Assembly: GCA_000697355.1 (NCBI GenBank)
Contig: JNEN01001234.1
Span: 62,001 to 126,000 of the forward strand
Reading direction: 5' to 3'
Origin: Syncephalastrum monosporum B8922
Lineage: Eukaryota > Mucoromycota > Mucoromycetes > Mucorales > Syncephalastraceae
Length of the DNA stretch: 64,000 nucleotides
Shown here: positions 23,001 to 33,699 of the stretch, in pieces
How positions within the stretch are numbered: the stretch's first letter is position 1
How the letters are laid out: each line of letters starts with the position of its first letter
Program-made: the position numbers and the translations under genes
Notes under the pieces: model-generated
What the model was told of the DNA's origin: nothing
The model's input: the letters and a program-made list of their open reading frames with translations, nothing else
Databases searched by the model: none

Positions 23001-26000
23001 GTTCGCCACTGATACCTACAGCGACGCTTGAAAAGGAAAACGACTATGAGATGACAAATAGCGCCGCCGATCAAAAGGACGACATTATTCCTCTGGATGG
23101 GTTCATAAAGCTCTACGAAGAGACAGCGTTGTCTGCATCTCAGTTTGTTGTGTTCCCGTTGCCCTATTTGCTTGTCAAGCTCAACGAGACACAAGAGAAG
23201 CTGCTGCAAAAGAAGACGCAAACCAAGAAGCTCGATGCTTGCTCGTCCCCCACACGCGCTGTTTTTGACAAACAGGAACCTGTCATTGATGCAGCCATGG
23301 ACGCCGAGTACGAACATTTGATGGCCACTAAGAAGCAGCTCTCGCGAGCATGGAATGTCTACTTCCACGAAAGCGTCGACTACATTAACCCCTTCTTTCA
23401 TCAAAATCTCGTGGTGCTTTACTCCAATGTCTGCACGGTCACCACCGTACCTTGCCAGGAACCGGAAATTCGTCTCTTTGAGTATTACTGCGAGCCGTCC
23501 GATAAGACCTTAGGTGCCTATATTACGGATCTGTGCCAAGACGCTTCCCAGCCCTGCTCATCCAACATGTGCGGCCACTCTGTAATGCATCATTACCAGT
23601 CGTATGCTCATGGTAACGCCCGTATCAATGTCATGATTGAGCCTTTCCCTTGCCCCCAGCCAGGCATGTCCGAGAAAATCCTCATGTGGAGCTACTGCCG
23701 CAAGTGCGACTGCCCAACACCTGTCATCCACATGTCTGAAAACACTTGGAACTACTCATTTGGAAAGTTCCTCGAAATCAGTCTTTATCAGAAGGGCGTC
23801 CATTGCCGCGCCGACATTTGTCCACATGACATTGGGGAGAACCACGTGCGTTATTTCGGATACAGAGACCTTGCCGTCCGGTTCCAGTACGACAAGATTG
23901 ATTTGCTCGAGGTGGCTGTACCGCCCATGAAGCTGTTTACCTTGAGCCAGGTGCACATTGACCAAAAGGAAGCCGAGCTCAAGAGCATGCGAAACAAGAT
24001 CAACAAGTTCTACCAGTCTATGGTCGAGCGCAACAAGGCTTTTCCTTTCGATCTTGTCGATCCACGCAAACTGGAGGCGTGCAAGAGTGAGCTTCACGAG
24101 CTCTCGCAAGAGATTGAAAGTGAAAAGAAGCAAGCCCTGCGTATTCTCCAGGAAGTGTATGCGACCAGTGCGCCTGACGATACGCTGACCATCAACTGGG
24201 TGCGACGCATCCTGTTTAAACGAATCGCCGTATGGGACGTGGACTATGCTAACTTGGCGCGCCGCTATCTGCAGCCAGAGCGTGAACTGCGCAAGATCAC
24301 CACCAGCCATCTACGCAAGGTGTTTCCACCCGATATGCCAGAAGAGGCTGCCAGCGGAGAACGTACCAAGCGCGCCACCGAGGTCACCGATCTCCCTTTG
24401 CTCGGTACCGAGCTGTACAGCCACGAAGACGATATGGGAAGGCGTGATGCTAGGCTCGCAATGCAGCCCGAGCTATCTGTGTCGCCGAGCGACCCATCCT
24501 ATTTAGCTTCCAGCGATATCATTCCGTTGCAGGAAGACAATACGGTGGATGGGCAAAAGAAACCATCCTTGCTGCGGCCTGAGGTGCGGCGACAGCTGTC
24601 GCGCAAGCTGCTCCATGAGTTCCAGGTCAAGTTTGAGCAGGATGCCACGCCCGGCCGGGTTCGCGCCAAGAGCCCCCAGTCGGCGGCTATGGCGCCATCA
24701 CGTATTCCTGTCTTGCCCCTCGATCCCCCTGCCACGAGCCAGCAGAAAATGTCGCCTCCATTCTACGACGAGCCCGATTCTACCTTGCCAGCCAATCACC
24801 GGACTCAGCTGTCTGATCTTGCTAAAGAACACAAGCGCAATCTTCTTTTTGTGGATGACTCGGACAAGGCCATCTCGCCCTTGCCACCCCTCTTGAAGCG
24901 CACGCGTGCCTCACAGCGACACAGTCTGCAGAACATCCAGCCTGCGCTCAAGCTTAGGGAGGACCCAACGCGAAGTATGAAGAAACTCCTCTCGTCGCGC
25001 GACCGCAACTTTCGCTCACGGTTGCCGCGGCGCAAGACGTCCATGCAAGTGTATACGCGTGTCAATGATTTGATGAAAGAGGACATGGAGAATGACCCTG
25101 TCGACGAACCGGTGGATTACTTCTCACCCATGGCACCCTACTCGAATAAGACCGTGCCTGCCCGGCCTGTTTCATCCTTCTTTACCGAAGCAGAAGCCAT
25201 CACTGGATTCGATATGGAGCTTGAACGCCACCCACCACCTGCCGTTGATCTCCTGGAGCCGCCGCCTGTAGGCGTATCGGCGACCGATATCAACCAGCGT
25301 GATGAAAGCGGCGACGAAGATGAAGAAGAGGAGGAGGAGGATGACGACGAAGGAGACGATGACGACAGCATCGTGACCAAGGAGGTCCCGCCTCCTGAGA
25401 AGAACTCGTTCATGAAGACATTGACGAGTTTCTTGACCGACAGCGGCATTGCCAACTTGCTGCCGCTGGAATATCCCTTGTACGTAGACCCATCAGCCTA
25501 TCCTGGTATAAGTATGCTGACTGACGTATAGGCAATCCACTGAGCATGTATTTGACGATTCCTTTGTGGTGGTGCGTGAGGACGAACCGAGCACCATCAT
25601 CGCTTATACCCTATCCTGCCATGATTATGCTGCACGACTACATATGATGCAAAACCCGGACGTCGACGATTCAGCTGATGAGAAGAGTCTGGCGCAGGCT
25701 AGCATTGCTGGAGGCAGCACAGTGGACTTGCCATCGGAGAAGGGAAATGGGACTCACTTTGTGGACCCCACCCCGAGTGATATACGCGAGACTCTATCAC
25801 GAGTGCCACCCTACCACATGGGTTACAGTATGTTGCGAGAAGAAAGACGCGAAACTGCTTTCAATGCTAACTTTCATGTTTTGCAGCCTTCCGTGGAGCG
25901 ACGAGCAAAAACACTAAGTTTTTTATCAAGCTCTTCTTCGCAGAACAGTTTGATGCACTACGACGCAACTGCGGCTGCGACGAGAGCTACATTGCGTCGC

Positions 26001-27128
26001 TAGCCAGCTGCATCAAGTGGGACTCCTCTGGGGGCAAATCTGGTTCGGCTTTCTTAAAGACCAAAGGTATACATTCCTTTTAGACGACATATCACACACT
26101 TATACTTTGATGACAGATGACCGTCTTCTGATGAAGCAAGTATCACGGTTTGAGCTCGACGCCTTTTTGGACTTTGCCCCAGCCTACTTTTCCTACATGT
26201 CTGAAGCTTTCTTCCGCGGGGTAGGTGTACACATACATGTGAACCCCTGAGTACTAACATTCATCTCTGTCTAGCTACCTACGGTGCTCGCCAAGATTTT
26301 CGGATTTTATAGTATCGGCTACAAGAACCCTGCGACTGGCAAGTCGATGCATATGGATGTCGTCGTCATGGAAAATCTCTTCTACCAGCGTAACGTCAAA
26401 AAGGTAGCGTCAGCAAGAATAGGCTTGATTATTCCCGATGCTAAGCGAGTTTGATTAGATATTTGATCTCAAGGGCTCCATGCGAAACCGCCATGTGCAG
26501 TCAACAGGCAAACAAGATGAAGTGCTTTTGGATGAGAACTTGGTAGAACGTAAGTAGGGCAGAAATACGCGTCCGACTGGAAGATGACCCGGTATTGTAG
26601 TTATTTTCCAATCGCCCATCTTCATCCGCGCCCACTCCAAAGAGGTCATCCAAACGTCGCTTTTGAATGATACACTCTTCTTGCAAAACAGAAACGTCAT
26701 GGACTATTCATTGCTTGTGGGCATCGATGAGGACAGACAAGAGCTTGTTATTGGCATTGTTGGTAAGTTCGGAGCGCATCCCTATTGAGCAATACTTTGG
26801 CTGACACCATTTAGACTTCATACGTACGTTTACATGGGATAAGAAGCTCGAGAGCTGGGTGAAAGAGTCTGGCATTCTTGGTGGTGGTGGTATGGAGCCA
26901 ACGATCGTGTCACCCAAGCAATATCGCCGGCGCTTCCGACAGGCCATGGAGCGGTATTTCTTGATGGTACCGGACGAGTGGTCCCTCAGTCGTCAGATCC
27001 GAGCTCCCTATGCCGGGTTATTTCATCACCATCACCCACAGCAGCAACAATCACAGCAAGAGGAAGCGCAACAACAACAGGAGATGGAATATATTCCTTC
27101 TCCTGACCCTCTAGATTCATCATTTTAG
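20024..27128 (+). CDS. FAB1: FAB1/PIKfyve, 1-phosphatidylinositol-3-phosphate 5-kinase
   Basis: This kinase makes PtdIns(3,5)P2 from PtdIns3P on endosome and vacuole membranes and controls vacuole size and membrane recycling. Nine exons: 20024-20945, 21000-25479, 25532-25827, 25887-26066, 26117-26220, 26275-26403, 26459-26549, 26601-26762 and 26815-27128 (6678 nt, 2225 aa). Domains in order: a disordered N-terminus; a FYVE finger at about 283-345 ([21 protein letters not shown] across intron 1, then IFCGKCAS and [11 protein letters not shown]); a TCP-1/GroEL-like apical domain at about 775-955 ([33 protein letters not shown]); a Cys-rich conserved region at about 1120-1275 ([26 protein letters not shown]); and the C-terminal PIP5K-type kinase ([55 protein letters not shown]). 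The lysine of LLMKQ and the DYSLL and [11 protein letters not shown] motifs are all present, so an active kinase is expected. A Gln/His-rich tail follows. The first Met was chosen; MDAND three codons on is an alternative. Confidence 0.96.
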
Positions 27129-27649
27129 TCCCTGCATTCTTCCTTATATCTCTTTGTCTTTCTCATACATACCTGACAAGCTTCCCTTTGTACAGAGTAA
27201 ATGCATATGATATAAACATACATAACAGTCTACATGACAAGCTTGTCAAAGAAACCCTGACATGCGAATAAGCTCATGGCAATATAACAGGGACTATAGC
27301 GCAGTTCATCCCCCTTCTGAAGACTGCGGTCTTCTCCTCAGCAGTTTTCATACCGTATAGCACCCCACTATACCTTTATATCTTCACAAAATCTAGTAAT
27401 CGACAGTGCGACATGAGCCACACAATGCAGCTGGTGTTTCTTAGCCCTCAGAAAGTTTCGTGAGGGGCAGGCATCTCCAAGACGAAAAGTATAGGCAGCT
27501 CAATACTTTGAGAGAGCGCTTTAGCAGGAAGAAGGACGGAAGACGGACTTATTTGAGGCGATGGTTCGCATGCGATTATTTGCTTAATACCTTCAAATGA
27601 CTCTCGAAGGGCCGTGGTCACCGTGGACTGGAATTCATCCGCGATCGTC

Positions 27650-27789
27650 GCGTCATGCCATGCCACGCCATGCCATGCAGAATGACAATGAAATCTTACC
27701 ACATTTTTTGAAGCGTGCGATAGGCTTCAGACCAGGACGGTTACCTCTAGTCAGATATGCTTATCCTCCCGGTGTTTGTTTTTGATGTA
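27650..27789 (+). repeat. Left copy of a ~140 bp inverted repeat
   Basis: This segment reappears in reverse complement at 28564-28701. Shared blocks include a CATGC-rich start, TTACCACATTTTTTGAA, GGCTTCAGACCAGGA and a TTTTTGATGTA end. Small indels and substitutions separate the copies, so this is an old duplication. Its nature is unknown. Confidence 0.7.
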
Positions 27790-28563
27790 GTGGCCTGTTG
27801 CTGAGATTTCTTTGCATAAGAATTTATGCGTTCAATTTTAGCTAGGATGGAACTTCTTCCACCTTTGTATGATTTACTAACAAATGAAAGCACGATAATG
27901 ACGCCGTAGAGAGTTGGTTGAAATTTGTACAGAGACCTCAGAAAAGCAGTATGCAGATCATTGGTATTTTGAATTCGAAGCGATAAAATTCAGGACAACA
28001 GACACGACCAGGAATTTGCCTTTTCTGGAATGTACTGATTTGGGAAGCGGAAATAAAGATGTTCATACTGCCACTGAAGATAAAGTAGCAAAGAGCAAGT
28101 AACTTTTGCTTTTTGCGAAAAACAGCAGAGACGTATATCTATCCATATATCTATCTATATTTTTCTATAGGTTACTATATGATAGCATCGTCTTTATGGA
28201 TGGAAGCAAGGTCAAAAATCGCCATCGGGTAGAGTCGCAGCAGGTCGGAAAAGGCAAGCACATGGTCACCGGACTCAGCGCATGGTGACCAACCCACTGG
28301 CAACAACACATAAACCGCAGCACAAAAAACACACCATCCAACACCTCTCTTTCAACGCGTCTCTCACTAAAGTAAGTGTCTTCATTGACGAAACTCTGGT
28401 CATGAATCTCATTGTTCTGCCATCAGACAACGCCATGACTTTGATCTCGTCCACGCGCACGTCCCAAGCACACGTCGCACAAGTCTCTGTGAATCTCTGA
28501 CAGCTGCCAAGACACCAAAAGCAAGGAAGCCATTGTCCTTTATCGCACAAAAGAAGCACAACA

Positions 28564-28701
28564 TACATCAAAAATAACAGCACCCGGCGAGTAAGCCAAG
28601 CTGACTCGAGGTGACCATCCTGGTCTGAAGCCTCTCGCACATAACTATTCAAAAAATGTGGTAAGTTTTCTTTGTTTTTCTGCATGGCATGGCATGACAT
28701 G
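28564..28701 (-). repeat. Right copy of a ~140 bp inverted repeat
   Basis: Reverse-complement partner of 27650-27789, with about 775 bp between the copies. The ATGCC-rich outer end is preserved in both copies. No target-site duplication or transposase is evident. Confidence 0.7.
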
Positions 28702-29423
28702 CTTCACAGCTCCACACAGACATAGTTTTTATTGACATTTATCTTATTTCTAGCATCAAACACACGGCTGCTGCTGAAAAAATAGCACTGCCACACTCCT
28801 TGCCGCCATGGCAAAATGCGATCTTTTGGTGTTTGCGTGCTTCTGCAGAGACCAACAGTAAGTACTGTAGCAATCTTGACCCAAATAGAAGTCTGATTGA
28901 TCCACTCACTCGGCACTCTCACTTTGCTCCCAGGTCCAGACCATCGTGCAACGCGCAAAAAGAACCATTATTCAAGCACCTACCCAATGGGAGACGACAA
29001 TCGATGACGATCCAATGACAAACGACGCATGATTTCCCACGAGCGAAAGCGCACTGCGGAAGAGCTGCCCTACACGGTCCAACACAAAGGCGCAACATCA
29101 AACACACACTGGCATCAGCTCGGAGCACTAGCCAAGCAGACGACAAAAAGGCGACAAGTTCCAGCTCGCGCACGTCCGCCCTTTGGACACGGTGGGAATA
29201 CCAGGTGCTGTATGTCGGCACGCGTGGGCGTTCGGCACCACCCATTCCACTCCTTCTCCTCGTCCTTGTCCTCCGCCTCCCTCACGACGGTTCCTTTCAC
29301 CACTCGCCTCCGCTCCTGCTCTCTCCTCCTCGTCCTCCTCCTCCGCTTGCTCTTCCTCTTTGCCGTCGTTGCCACCTCCTCTTTTCCGCTCCCTTGCCGT
29401 TCCTTTGTCTGTTTGGGGAGGCG

Positions 29424-29850
29424 CCCCCGTCGACCGACGTGACCTTGCCTGCCCAGCCCCATGGATTCTACCCGTCATGCTCCTTTGTAAAGCCCAAGTG
29501 GGTTGACTTCTCTTGCTGCTTCGGGGCCGTCATGTCTCTGGATAAGGGACCCGCACTGCTGCTTTGGAGCGAGAGCGAGCGGGAAGGCGCGACTCAACCG
29601 CTCTGTATAGAGACCAGGCGACACCTGAGGCCTCTACTGTCTACTTCTTGGACCCCCAGAATCTCTCCGGGACTCTTGCCATCGATCTTGAACCATATTC
29701 CCCACCAAATAGCGGGGATAATGGTCCAAACGCCTCCTCTTCTTTGATCCCGCCGAGCCGTCACGCGATGTTGATGGAAGTCGTTCCCATCAATGTCCGG
29801 CGTCACATCCTGACGTGGCAGTCTATCTGTCGGTAATGACAATCGGTAAG
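29424..29850 (+). repeat. Left arm of a ~430 bp inverted repeat
   Basis: The arm begins CCCCCGTCGACCGACGTGACC and is matched in reverse complement by 30300-30727. The outer 230 bp are nearly identical; the inner part is more diverged, with several substitutions and small indels. Both arms retain an open frame containing MSLDKGPALLLWSESEREG, but the two copies differ downstream. No family was recognised. A transcript through both arms would fold into a long hairpin. Confidence 0.88.
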
Positions 29851-30299
29851 ACTAGCGGGCATGGTAATGGCTAAGGGTGAGTTGCCTGCATATGTGGTCC
29901 TTCGACGATGATTCGGCCCGGTCAAGACACTCACTGGTACAAAGGCAAGTGCAAGAGAGAGCTTGATAGGTGCTTCCGTGACAGATACTACCAGCATTTC
30001 CCTATAGGGCCTTTATCCACGGGATGGCGTGCAATGCGTGCTACGGCAACGAGTAAGTCAAAAGAAATGCTTTTTTATGTGGATATCATTAATAACACTC
30101 TACTCTGTATTTATGAAGCTATCGGGCTTAACTGACGGATGAGAGCCCTGTATTACACCAAGGCAAGTGCATATTCATGTGTATCTTAAGAGTGGAGACG
30201 CTTTTATTTTTATTCTTTTTTAGTATTTTCAGCACGAGCGCCTTGCCTTGGGCCATATATGCAGTCCAACGCACTCTTAGCCATTGACATGTCTGTTAG

Positions 30300-30727
30300 C
30301 CTTACTGATTTCATTATCGATAGATAGCCGGCCGTGTCAGGGCGTGACGCTGAGACATTGATGGGGACGACTTCCATCAAGATCGGAATTCGGCGAAGCG
30401 GGACCGAAGTAAGAGGCGTTTGGACCATTATTCCTGCTATTTGGCGGGGAATATGGTTCAAGATCGATGGCAAGAGTCCTGGATCGAGATTCTGGGGGTT
30501 CCAAGAAGTAGACAGTAGAGGCCTCAGGTGTCGCCTGGTCTCTATACAGAGCGGTTGAGTCGCGCCTTCCCGCTCGCTCTCGCTCCAAAGCAGCAGTGCG
30601 GGTCCCTTATCCAGAGACATGACGGCCCCGAAGCAGCAAGACAAGTCAACCCACTTGGGCTTTACAAAGGAGCATGACGGGCAGGATCCATGGACTGGGC
30701 AGGCAAGGTCACGTCGGTCGACGGGGG
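30300..30727 (-). repeat. Right arm of a ~430 bp inverted repeat
   Basis: Reverse-complement partner of 29424-29850, separated from it by a spacer of about 450 bp that has no supported ORF. On the minus strand this arm lies within a 225-codon open frame (30887-30210) of unknown nature. No clear target-site duplication flanks the outer ends. Confidence 0.88.
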
Positions 30728-31199
30728 TTAGCTTCCCCGACCCCATTCCATTCCTTTGTAACAATAAATATATATTTGTTCCAAAAATATTCATAAGACT
30801 GCTCCATCCATTGTAAAGCCTCTTAGCCTGCAGGTCAAAGCCATAAACCAGTTGAACTCCGTTTCGATCTCTCGCTCGCATGTTCATGCTTCCTGCTCAG
30901 GACTGTTGATGAGCGCCGTTAATAAGCTGGATTTGGCCATATCCAGGGTAACAAAGGCACGGCAATGTTTGGCATGCTCATGTGCCTAGCGCCAACGCGT
31001 TCGTGCGTGTGTTGATCAACTCGACGAGCGCTATACATGTTATGAGCCACTCATTTCTTGACCAGATTCGACAATGTGACAGGCATCCAAGTAAAGGCTC
31101 GTTTCTAGATCTGTTCTCATTGTGATTTTGGGCGAACCTTATCACGCATCACTGCTGCTACAAACTTGGCGTTGGCTAATGCTTCAAGAACCGCATGCC

Positions 31200-31223
31200 T
31201 TTTTTTTTTTTTTTTTTTTTTTT
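31200..31223. repeat. Poly-T homopolymer (24 nt)
   Basis: Uninterrupted T-run in a non-coding region. Its length is likely polymorphic or assembly-uncertain. Confidence 0.9.
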
Positions 31224-32469
31224 GGAGAGCGAAAAAAATTGACTTACGCGAGAACATACTGCCAGTCCTAAACACGATCAAAACGAAAATAAAAATATTA
31301 TACAGCAAGTGCGCTACTTCTTTTGTTTCCCTAGCGCGCACATCAGTAGAGTTTGCCGGTCAATCAAAATAAGCTGCACCGAACCGCTGGGACAGAGGCC
31401 GTTGACGTGTGGAATAGTTGTGTGATTGACTTTTTTTCAAATCTCAATGCTTTTTTCTACGGGCTTGACGGGGACTTTTGTGGTTGCATAAAAGAACCCA
31501 ATATAAGGCGCTCTGACGCGGTCCATGCTTCCTTTATCGTTATACCTGCTCGTTTTTTTGAATAATAACGTTGGGTGTGCCTCCTTCCGGTAAAATTCAT
31601 TACTCGTATCCTTGACGAAGTACCTGAGCAATCGGGCGTGTGCGTTGTTTGGAGAAGCCTCTTCCTCCAGAGTCGCGCCCTTCACGTCGCAATTGACTTG
31701 ACCTAAAAAAATGAGCCATCGCTCGGAACTTGGCCTTTGACAGCAACTTGTATTGTGTCGGTATTCTATGTCTTGAAAATCTGATTATAGCATTATTTGA
31801 GGTGGTCTCCTTCTGTAGCATGTTGCTTGGTTTAAGCTAAAGAATATCCATATTACCTCAGAAAGAGCTAATAACGTGCACGGATGAAATTACTACGTTG
31901 TATGACAGGCGTCCGTGATGGAAGCACACTGTTCAATTCTGTGGAAGATAATCACTCAACTCATCGCGATAAGTAGCTTGGTGGGAGTACACATTTGGAT
32001 GTTTCGACAAACTGCGATTAATATGACGCTTTTTTGTTCACTACTGCCGTCTGTCCCTGCCGCATGCGTCCTGCTTAAACTTTCAGGCGACGGACCATGC
32101 ATTGCAGAAGAAAATGTACTTGAATCCACACGGAAACTGCGCGCACCTACAATGCATAGGAGTCGAAGCTTACATCGCAATGCTCATTGAATTTCATATA
32201 CCTGGCTTTCTATTACCAGTATCAAATGCGAGAGAGTGTATTCCTCGTACGCCGACTTCACCGCTTCGTGATATTCTAGATTTGTATAAGTGTCGCCACC
32301 TGTCTCCCCTGAAGCGCATCCCAGTTGACCTTTCGGAGAAGAGAAGATATAGGTACACCTTGGCCATGACGCAAACAAGAACAATCCAAACGAAATAAAA
32401 CAAGAATAGCAAGTTCTGAGTGAATATTTACTTCAATGTACATTTTGAACAATTAAACAATTAGGTAGC

Positions 32470-32709
32470 TATACAATTATACAATCACTGCTTTGAAGCA
32501 GAGATTAGAGGTATGGAATATACGAGGGGAAGGGGGAATCAGCAAGTACAGCAAGAGGTGAAAGATATGGCGCGAGGGTGGCACTGGTTATACAATTATA
32601 CAATTACTGCTTTAAAGCAGTGATTAGAGATATGGGATATAGGAGGGGAAGGGGGAATCAGCAAGTACAGCAAGAACAGCAAGAGGTGAAAGATATGGCG
32701 CGACGGTGG
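32470..32709. repeat. Tandem direct duplication, two ~110-120 bp units
   Basis: Unit 1 (about 32470-32580) and unit 2 (about 32589-32709) share TATACAATTATACAAT, AGGGGAAGGGGGAATCAGCA and GAAAGATATGGCGCGA. Unit 2 carries an extra 9 bp by repetition of an AACAGCAAG motif. Each unit has a palindrome-like core; in unit 2 it is perfect (ACTGCTTTAAAGCAGT). The array ends about 10 bp before the stop codon of the minus-strand gene at 32719. Confidence 0.9.
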
Positions 32710-32718
32710 CAGCAAGTA

Positions 32719-33699
32719 TCACCATTGCGAAAAAGGAGGCGATACGAACAGAGCTTTCACGAGATGAACGATCCCAGGCCAATAACAACAGACCATCAAG
32801 ATCAGCAGGATCTGGACAAATGAGCTTGAAGACAACAGCCGGAGGAAGGCATGCCCAAAAGAAACCCGATAGGTGACATGCCGGTGATTGTGCCGCCAGA
32901 CGTCGACAAGGGATTCAGTCAAAGAGGCGAGTTCGGCGTCGTAACACGCAGTCATATTCCAAACATACGGACATCCATCGACCAGAATGTCCTGGACTCC
33001 TTCTCTGAACTTTTCCCGCAAGTCGGTCTGGATGCTGTCCCGGATGCAGTCGATGATGCGGTAGCGCGGTTCGCTGAGGACGGTAAGGCCTTCATAGAAG
33101 AACGCGCGGTGGATTGACTTTTCGATGCGACCATATTGTTGCATGGCGGCGAATAAGGGGTCAGGGTCATCAAGCATGGCTTGTCGCACGGCAACCATGT
33201 TGTGTTCGGTGAGGGCCATTGCAAAACGCAGTACCAGGTGGAGGTGAAGTCGGTCGTCTGTCGCGAACGCGTCTTCAGGAATCGTGTAACTAATCGTGTT
33301 GTCAAATGCAACGGTCTTGTCGCGCGGAGGGCAGTCCGTACGAGGCGCTTCAAGCAATAGCTGGAGCTCGAGGCGGGGAGCGAGGTACACGTTGTTTAGC
33401 CAGTTGCGCGCCATGGCAACCGTGTCGCGCACTGCGAGTCGGAGACGTGCGAGCGTCGGGAATGCAAGGTTGGGAAGCGCATTGCGCATTGGCGCCGACC
33501 AGGAATTCAGTTTCGCCCTCCAGCGCATACGGGGAGGGACAGGTACAATGGGGTCAGCCAGAATGGTAATATTGCGGCGGGGAGCTGAGGCAAACACGTC
33601 GGTGGTGGTCGGACGAGTCGTTTCTGAGATAGACGCTGCGGCAACGATAAACAGGAGCGCGAACGCCAGGAAGTAATTCAGCAGCTGAGATCGGTGCAT
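32719..33699 (-). CDS. Orphan secretory/membrane protein, 326 aa
   Basis: Uninterrupted frame of 326 aa that I do not recognise. The N-terminus (LLNYFLAFALLFIVAAAS) is a good signal peptide or signal anchor. A Thr/Arg/Pro-rich stretch and a mostly alpha-helical body follow, including DRLHLHLVLRFAMAL and DCIRDSIQTDLREKF. Near the C-terminus FVQILLILMVCCYW is a probable membrane helix, leaving a short tail. A single-pass or tail-anchored secretory-pathway protein is the simplest reading. Cys residues are few (DCPP, IIDC, GCPYVWNMTAC). The gene is isolated: a tandem duplication lies immediately downstream and more than 2 kb without a gene lies upstream. Coding character is supported by length, codon GC and the coherent hydrophobic ends rather than by homology. 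Confidence 0.6.
   Translation of the reverse strand: MHRSQLLNYFLAFALLFIVAAASISETTRPTTTDVFASAPRRNITILADPIVPVPPRMRWRAKLNSWSAPMRNALPNLAFPTLARLRLAVRDTVAMARNWLNNVYLAPRLELQLLLEAPRTDCPPRDKTVAFDNTISYTIPEDAFATDDRLHLHLVLRFAMALTEHNMVAVRQAMLDDPDPLFAAMQQYGRIEKSIHRAFFYEGLTVLSEPRYRIIDCIRDSIQTDLREKFREGVQDILVDGCPYVWNMTACYDAELASLTESLVDVWRHNHRHVTYRVSFGHAFLRLLSSSSFVQILLILMVCCYWPGIVHLVKALFVSPPFSQW

Larger units (their letters stand above)
27129..32718. other. Gene-poor 5.6 kb region rich in inverted and direct repeats
   Basis: No gene here can be supported. The visible structure is repetitive: two inverted-repeat pairs (27650/28701 and 29424/30727), a T24 homopolymer at 31200-31223 and a tandem duplication at 32470-32709. 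Several open frames of 100-225 codons exist over the repeats, but the two arms keep different frames and neither resembles a known protein. The stretch 28.7-29.4 kb has a C-rich plus strand with overlapping open frames on both strands, typical of compositional bias rather than coding. Confidence 0.5.

Noticed and set aside
29205..29747. 180-codon plus-strand frame partly inside the left inverted-repeat arm
   Set aside because: The N-terminal part is low-complexity Leu/Pro from a C-rich strand with equally long open frames opposite it; the conserved part belongs to the repeat, not to a recognisable protein.
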